Below are positions 60,133-64,000 of a DNA stretch of 64,000 bases, piece after piece. How positions within the stretch are numbered: the first letter of the stretch is position 1; each line of letters opens with the position of its first letter. The notes under the pieces were generated by a model, which worked only from the letters and a program-made list of their open reading frames with translations, did not search any database and had not been told where the DNA came from. A program made the position numbers and the translations under genes. The stretch is from assembly GCA_050290225.1 (NCBI GenBank), contig JBNKHG010000016.1, forward strand, positions 1 through 64,000. Direction: 5' to 3'. The stretch is from JBNKHG01 sp050290225 (GTDB taxonomy: Bacteria > Pseudomonadota > Gammaproteobacteria > Pseudomonadales > Cellvibrionaceae).

Positions 60133-60663
60133 CTAAGTTAAACCGAATTCCCGGATAATCTGCTCACACCAGGTGGCAATGCGATCATCAGTGAGGTCAA
60201 ATTCGTTCTCGTCGTCCAGGGCCAGACCGACAAACTGCTGGCCGTCCTCGGTCAGGGCTTTGGAGGTTTCGTATTCGTAACCGGTCGCGGGCCAATACCC
60301 GCAAACATGGGCGCCCAACTTGATCACCTTGCTGTGCAGGTAGCCCAAGGCGTCGAGAAACCATTCCGGGTAGCCCACCTGGTCTCCCAAACCATACAGG
60401 GCCACTTTTTTCCCGCTCAAGTCAAAGTCGTCCAACTCGTCCCAGATTTCCTCCCAGTCCTCCTGTAACTCGCCGTAGTCCCAGGTGGGAATGCCCAGAA
60501 TCAGGTAATCGTAAAAGAGCGCCGTGCTAAAGGGTTCCTCTGCTATGTTATAGCAATCCACCAGGGTTTCCCCCAGTCGGTCGCGAATCTTTTCCGCCGC
60601 CATTTCTGTATAACAGGTGGAGCTGCCGTAAAACAGCCCGATGGGGGCATTGGGGGTGGTCAT
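60133..60663 (-). CDS. Flavodoxin FldB-like
   Basis: This 176-residue flavodoxin has the FMN phosphate loop IGLFYGSSTCYTEMAAE at the N-terminus, with GIPTWDYGELQEDWEEIWDEL near residue 55 and the second FMN loop GLGDQVGYPEWFLDALGYL near 90. It carries electrons to partners such as radical SAM enzymes. It lies 12 bases upstream of mnmC, so they are likely co-transcribed. Long-chain type (over 165 residues). Confidence 0.95.
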   Translation of the reverse strand: MTTPNAPIGLFYGSSTCYTEMAAEKIRDRLGETLVDCYNIAEEPFSTALFYDYLILGIPTWDYGELQEDWEEIWDELDDFDLSGKKVALYGLGDQVGYPEWFLDALGYLHSKVIKLGAHVCGYWPATGYEYETSKALTEDGQQFVGLALDDENEFDLTDDRIATWCEQIIREFGLT

Positions 60664-60808
60664 GGTGGTAAAACTCTTTATCTTGGGACGTTGCCTTCCT
60701 CAAAAAGCCCGGTCACAGCATTGCGGCTATGACTGTGACTCGTCAGGGAGGGGCCATAATAGTGTTTTCAGGGAATGCTTGAAAGTGGCTGGTGTAGAGG
60801 AAGAGGGA

Positions 60809-61273
60809 TTAAATGGCTCCCGGGTAGCCCAATTGGCGCCATGCCTCATAAACGATGACCGATACTGCGTTGGACAGATTCATACTACGACTGTTGGCCC
60901 GCATCGGTATGCGCAGGATATCCCCGGTGGCGAACTGGCTCAGCACCTTTGGCGGCAATCCACGGGTTTCCGGCCCGAAAACCACACAGTCGTCGGGGGC
61001 GAACGCCACATCGCTGTGGTGACGGCTGCCTTTGGTGCTGATGGCAAACACCCTGCCCGGCGCTTCCGCGTCCAGAAACGCCTGCCAGTCGCGGTGGGTT
61101 TTGACGTCCCGCCACTCACCGTAGTCCAGGCCTGCACGGCGAAGGCGCTTGTCATCCATCACAAATCCCAGGGGTTCAATCAGATGTAATGCGCAGCCGG
61201 TATTAGCCGATAGTCGAATTATATTGCCAGTGTTGGGTGGAATTTCCGGTTCGAACAGAACGATTTTCAACAT
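60809..61273 (-). CDS. trmL: tRNA (cytidine/uridine-34-2'-O)-methyltransferase
   Basis: This 154-residue SpoU-family knot methyltransferase has the starting motif FEPEIPPNTGNIIRLSANTGCALHLIEPLGF. The SAM-binding knot is GPETRGLPPKVL near residue 100 and IPMRANSRSMNLSNAVSVIVYEAWRQLG near 122. It methylates the wobble ribose of leucine tRNAs. The gap 61274-61553 to the VIT gene is non-coding. Confidence 0.96.
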   Translation of the reverse strand: MLKIVLFEPEIPPNTGNIIRLSANTGCALHLIEPLGFVMDDKRLRRAGLDYGEWRDVKTHRDWQAFLDAEAPGRVFAISTKGSRHHSDVAFAPDDCVVFGPETRGLPPKVLSQFATGDILRIPMRANSRSMNLSNAVSVIVYEAWRQLGYPGAI

Positions 61274-61553
61274 TGGGTGGTTCGCTTTCCTTACATTTTC
61301 ATCGAGTAGGGGGAGGATCAGGTCACATTGATCAACGCCGCCGGATATGGGAGGTGCGCTAATGGAATTTCAAACCGCAGACGTTCAAGACGACTGCAGC
61401 GGCGCCAGGTTGCCCGCAGTCGATCCCCTTTTTGAAAATCTGATATGGACACGACGGCATTATCTGTTAGCGTAAGGCATTATAATAAATCAGAAACCTG
61501 TTGTAGCACAGAAATGGGAATACAATCGCACCAGCCTTGCCGAGAGAGCGGAG

Positions 61554-62309
61554 ATGTCATCCAGTATAAAACCATTGCACCTCGATCACTCCCCTGAAGC
61601 CATCTCCCATCGGTTATCCCGTGGACCACGCCAGGTATATTTAAAAGACTTTGTCTACGGCGCCATTGACGGCGCCATCACCACCTTTGCCGTGGTTACC
61701 GGTGTGGCAGGTGCCGGGCTTTCCAGTGGTGTGGTCATTGTCCTGGGGCTGGCCAATCTCCTGGCCGATGGATTTAGCATGGGGGTCAGCAACTATCTTG
61801 GTACGCGGGCGGAAAACCAGCGTATCGACAGTGCCCGAGCGGAGGAGCACCGGGAAATCCAGTCCTATCCCGATGGTGAGCGGGAGGAAGTTAGGCAGAT
61901 TTACGAGCGCAAGGGTTTTTCTGGTGAGCAATTGGAAATGGCAGTAGAAGTGATAACCGCAGATCGCGAACGCTGGGTGGATACCATGATTCAGGAGGAG
62001 CATGGACTGAGCTTGACCCCGGTCAATGCCTGGGTGGCCGGGAGTGTGACCTTTGGCGCGTTTTTGCTGGTGGGCGTGATTCCACTGCTGACTTTCCTGG
62101 CAAACTGGCTAATGCCAGGCGTCATCGAAACCCCGTTTATGTGGAGCGTCCTGCTGACACTGGTGTCTTTTTTTGTGGTGGGCGCTTTCAAGGGCCGATA
62201 TGTCAATCATTCCTGGTATTGGTCTGGTTTGGAAACGCTGGCGGTAGGGGCGGTGGCGGCAGGCATCGCCTATGGGGTCGGGGTGCTTTTACGGGGATTG
62301 GTTGCGTAG
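61554..62309 (+). CDS. VIT/CCC1-family metal transporter
   Basis: This 251-residue protein has the VIT1/CCC1 pattern: VYLKDFVYGAIDGAITTFAVVTGVAGAGL then VIVLGLANLLADGFSMGVSNYLGTRAE. An acidic charged cytosolic helix (residues about 90-145) follows, and two C-terminal membrane hairpins. The family moves Fe(II) or Mn(II) out of the cytosol by proton exchange. The metal cannot be assigned here. It is a single gene with a possible terminator 130 bases downstream. Confidence 0.9.
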   Translation: MSSSIKPLHLDHSPEAISHRLSRGPRQVYLKDFVYGAIDGAITTFAVVTGVAGAGLSSGVVIVLGLANLLADGFSMGVSNYLGTRAENQRIDSARAEEHREIQSYPDGEREEVRQIYERKGFSGEQLEMAVEVITADRERWVDTMIQEEHGLSLTPVNAWVAGSVTFGAFLLVGVIPLLTFLANWLMPGVIETPFMWSVLLTLVSFFVVGAFKGRYVNHSWYWSGLETLAVGAVAAGIAYGVGVLLRGLVA

Positions 62310-62436
62310 TTTGTTCTGCGTGAGGTTGAGGCAAATCGGTGAGCTGTCATCGTGCTGACCAAACGCCCATTAAGCTGCGAAGCCATATAAAGATCAGGAA
62401 AACAGAGGCCTGGAAGGCCAGTCTTCTCTTCAAATT

Positions 62437-62458
62437 GGGGGGACCTTTCGGTCCCTCT
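62437..62458. terminator. Possible terminator downstream of the VIT gene
   Basis: GGGACC and GGTCCC flank a TTTC tetraloop, followed by CTCTTATTT on the plus strand. The T-run is imperfect. It could serve both converging genes. Confidence 0.55.
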
Positions 62459-62476
62459 TATTTAGGCCGGGGTGAT

Positions 62477-63019
62477 TCAATCCGCTTCGGATTCAGATTC
62501 CGGCACTTCTATATCGATATCGATTGCCAGCTCATCGCCGATGATATTCAGCTGGTCCTGCAGGTCGTCGAGATCAACATCTGCCGGGACCAGCAGCAGT
62601 CCGTGGGCTTCAAACAGGGGCTCACCGGACCAGGGCATGCTGGAGTAATCCGTGTGTAGTTCGTCGACGCTGATATTGCGGGCGGCCAGGGCTTGGGCAA
62701 TTTCGCGTACGATCCCGGGGCGATCATTGCCGATGGCCTTAAAGATCAATTCCCTTTGGCTGTTGTCCAGGCCATTGTCAACAGCATATTCGGCGATAAT
62801 TTTCAGACCCTGGCTCTGCAATTCCGCCAATGCGTCCCGCAGTGCCTCCACTCTCCCTTCAGGAAGATTGATCCTCAGGATTCCTGCGAATTTTCCGGCC
62901 AGGTGAGACATGCGGCTCTCCAGCCAATTGCCACCGTGGTCACTAATGGTCTGGGCCAGAGTTTCCACTACCCCGGGTTTATCATCACTGATGATGGTCA
63001 GTACAAGGTCTTTGGACAT
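62477..63019 (-). CDS. GcvR-like glycine cleavage regulator, ACT-domain protein
   Basis: This 180-residue protein starts at the ATG at 63019 (MSKDLVLTIISDDKPGVVETLAQTI). It has two ACT domains (about 5-85 and 92-170, the second FKAIGNDRPGIVREIAQALAARNISVDEL). This is the structure of GcvR, which binds glycine and restrains the activator GcvA. Length matches GcvR (190). No gcvA is near, so the role is by family. A start at 63052 is possible but lacks homology. Confidence 0.88.
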   Translation of the reverse strand: MSKDLVLTIISDDKPGVVETLAQTISDHGGNWLESRMSHLAGKFAGILRINLPEGRVEALRDALAELQSQGLKIIAEYAVDNGLDNSQRELIFKAIGNDRPGIVREIAQALAARNISVDELHTDYSSMPWSGEPLFEAHGLLLVPADVDLDDLQDQLNIIGDELAIDIDIEVPESESEAD

Positions 63020-63223
63020 GGTTTTTCCCTGTTGAGGTATTGGTTGTGACAACTATTCTGACGCAGTTCTGACGCAGGAGGCATGCACCGGCGCCCGGAT
63101 TGGATGATCACGGCTCTGCGGAAAAAAAAGCATGGTAATAGGGTAGCACTACCTCTAAGATCGATACCAGCGCCAAGCGGATGCTCTGGCGAGGTTCCAA
63201 AGTAAATTGAGGGAGGTTCGAGG

Positions 63224-64000
63224 ATGCGAATTAAAATGCTGCGCTCAGCGACTCATGTCGGGGCGCAATGGCTGGGATTGATATGGGTGCTTTGCGCTGG
63301 CGGTGCTATGGCCAGCGAGGACTTTGAAAACCATCTGTCTGCGGCGATGGCGGGAGAGCACCGCGGCGAGGCGAACCGCGCGCGGGACAGATACCGTCAT
63401 CCCCAGCAAACCCTTGCCTTTTTAGAGGTCAGGCCCGATATGACCGTGGTGGAAATCTCACCGGGTGGTGGCTGGTATACCGAGATACTGGCGCCCTATC
63501 TGCGCGAGCAGGGACAGTATTATGCGGCCCATTTCCCGGTCGAAACCTCCGTTACCTTTTATAAAAACAGTCGGCGCCAATTCCAGGACAAGCTGGCAGC
63601 TAATCCCGACGTCTACGATCGTGTAGTGCTGACCGAATTTTACCCGCCCAGTGGCGTTAGTGCCGGTCCGGAGGGGGCCGCGGATCGGGTGTTGACCTTC
63701 CGCAATGTCCATAACTGGATGAAAGCCGGTTATGCGGAAGAGGCATTCAAGACCTTTGCCGGGCTGCTCAAGCCGGGTGGTGTACTGGGGGTGGTTGAGC
63801 ACAGAGCCCAACCGGGTACGCCTTTAGAGACGATGATCAAGAGTGGGTATGTTACCGAAGCCCATGTGATTGCCCTGGCCAAAGCCGCCGGCCTGGAGCT
63901 GGAAGCGCGGTCGGAAATCAACGCCAATGGGGCCGATACCGCCGATCACCCCGCTGGGGTGTGGACGCTGCCGCCGACACTGCGACTGAAAGACCAGGAG
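63224..64000 (+). CDS. Predicted secreted class I SAM-dependent methyltransferase (partial)
   Basis: The frame runs from an ATG at 63224, preceded by GGGAGG, to the window end (259 codons, no stop), so it is truncated by the window. An N-terminal signal peptide (LGLIWVLCAGGAMA, likely cleaved after AMA) is followed by FLEVRPDMTVVEISPGGGWYTEIL near residue 75, a SAM-binding motif I. FRNVHNWMKAGYAEEAFKTFAGLLKPGGVLGVVEHRA follows. This resembles COG4798-type putative methyltransferases, which are exported and of unknown substrate. C-terminal end is unseen. Confidence 0.85.
   Translation, partial: MRIKMLRSATHVGAQWLGLIWVLCAGGAMASEDFENHLSAAMAGEHRGEANRARDRYRHPQQTLAFLEVRPDMTVVEISPGGGWYTEILAPYLREQGQYYAAHFPVETSVTFYKNSRRQFQDKLAANPDVYDRVVLTEFYPPSGVSAGPEGAADRVLTFRNVHNWMKAGYAEEAFKTFAGLLKPGGVLGVVEHRAQPGTPLETMIKSGYVTEAHVIALAKAAGLELEARSEINANGADTADHPAGVWTLPPTLRLKDQE

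Overview
The window looks like a chromosomal segment of a marine-type gammaproteobacterium close to the Cellvibrionales/Pseudomonadales. This rests on gene order: thrS-infC-rpmI-rplT, pheS-pheT-ihfA-merR, gyrA-pheA-tyrA/aroA-cmk-rpsA-ihfB-lapA-lapB-pyrF, and ubiG-mupP-yciK. A fused tyrA-aroA and an AUC-started infC fit the same group. No species can be named from the sequence alone.

Layout. 1-3405: a complete IS66 element sits inside a frameshifted tyrosine-integrase gene beside tRNA-Pro(GGG), the scar of a tRNA-targeted genomic island that continues to the left of the window. 3584-11314: translation genes read leftward. 11574-15110: a fused ATP sulfurylase/APS kinase and an SLC13 permease. 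15217-17808: a toxin-antitoxin (TA) cluster around tRNA-Val(GAC), with Phd/ParE, DUF4258/YgiT, a solitary HigA and RelE/XRE. 17805-22825 (rightward) and 22890-30928 (leftward, conspicuously AT-rich): a surface-polysaccharide locus with a lipid-carrier glycosyl-1-phosphate transferase, a PglF/WbpM-type dehydratase, glycosyltransferases, a sulfotransferase, a dTDP-3-amino-sugar pathway and a Wzm/Wzt ABC exporter. 31171-31423 is a decayed rfbB fragment. 31844-36473: cysN and cysD, normally adjacent, are separated by two HEPN/MNT modules and a four-helix-bundle gene. 36732-40148: rfbBADC. 40274-41105: a third HEPN/MNT module (HepT/MntA). 41176-53562: pyrF, lapBA, ihfB, rpsA, cmk, aromatic amino acid genes and gyrA. 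53855-64000: mtaD-like deaminase, ubiG, mupP, yciK, mnmC, flavodoxin, trmL, a VIT/CCC1 transporter, gcvR and a truncated secreted methyltransferase.

How the genes may work together (inference). CysDN and the fused sulfurylase/kinase would make APS and then PAPS. The sulfotransferase could use PAPS to sulfate a surface glycan. RfbA and RfbB supply dTDP-4-keto-6-deoxyglucose both to the rhamnose branch (RfbC, RfbD) and to an FdtA/FdtB-like 3-amino-3,6-dideoxyhexose branch. A hexapeptide-repeat transferase and a MaoC hydratase in that branch could add an acyl group, possibly 3-hydroxybutyryl. The ABC exporter then moves the lipid-linked chain.

The most unusual material is (i) a dispersed family of intergenic inverted arrays of a heptamer (consensus AGCNNNA). 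Most sit directly after stop codons, and one encloses a four-helix-bundle gene. (ii) A 28-bp duplication of the 3' end of cysD flanks the cassette that contains this element and a HEPN/MNT pair, which looks like an insertion footprint. (iii) There are up to seven TA-like modules within about 26 kb around the polysaccharide locus, together with gene fossils (rfbB, an epimerase fragment) that record repeated recombination there.
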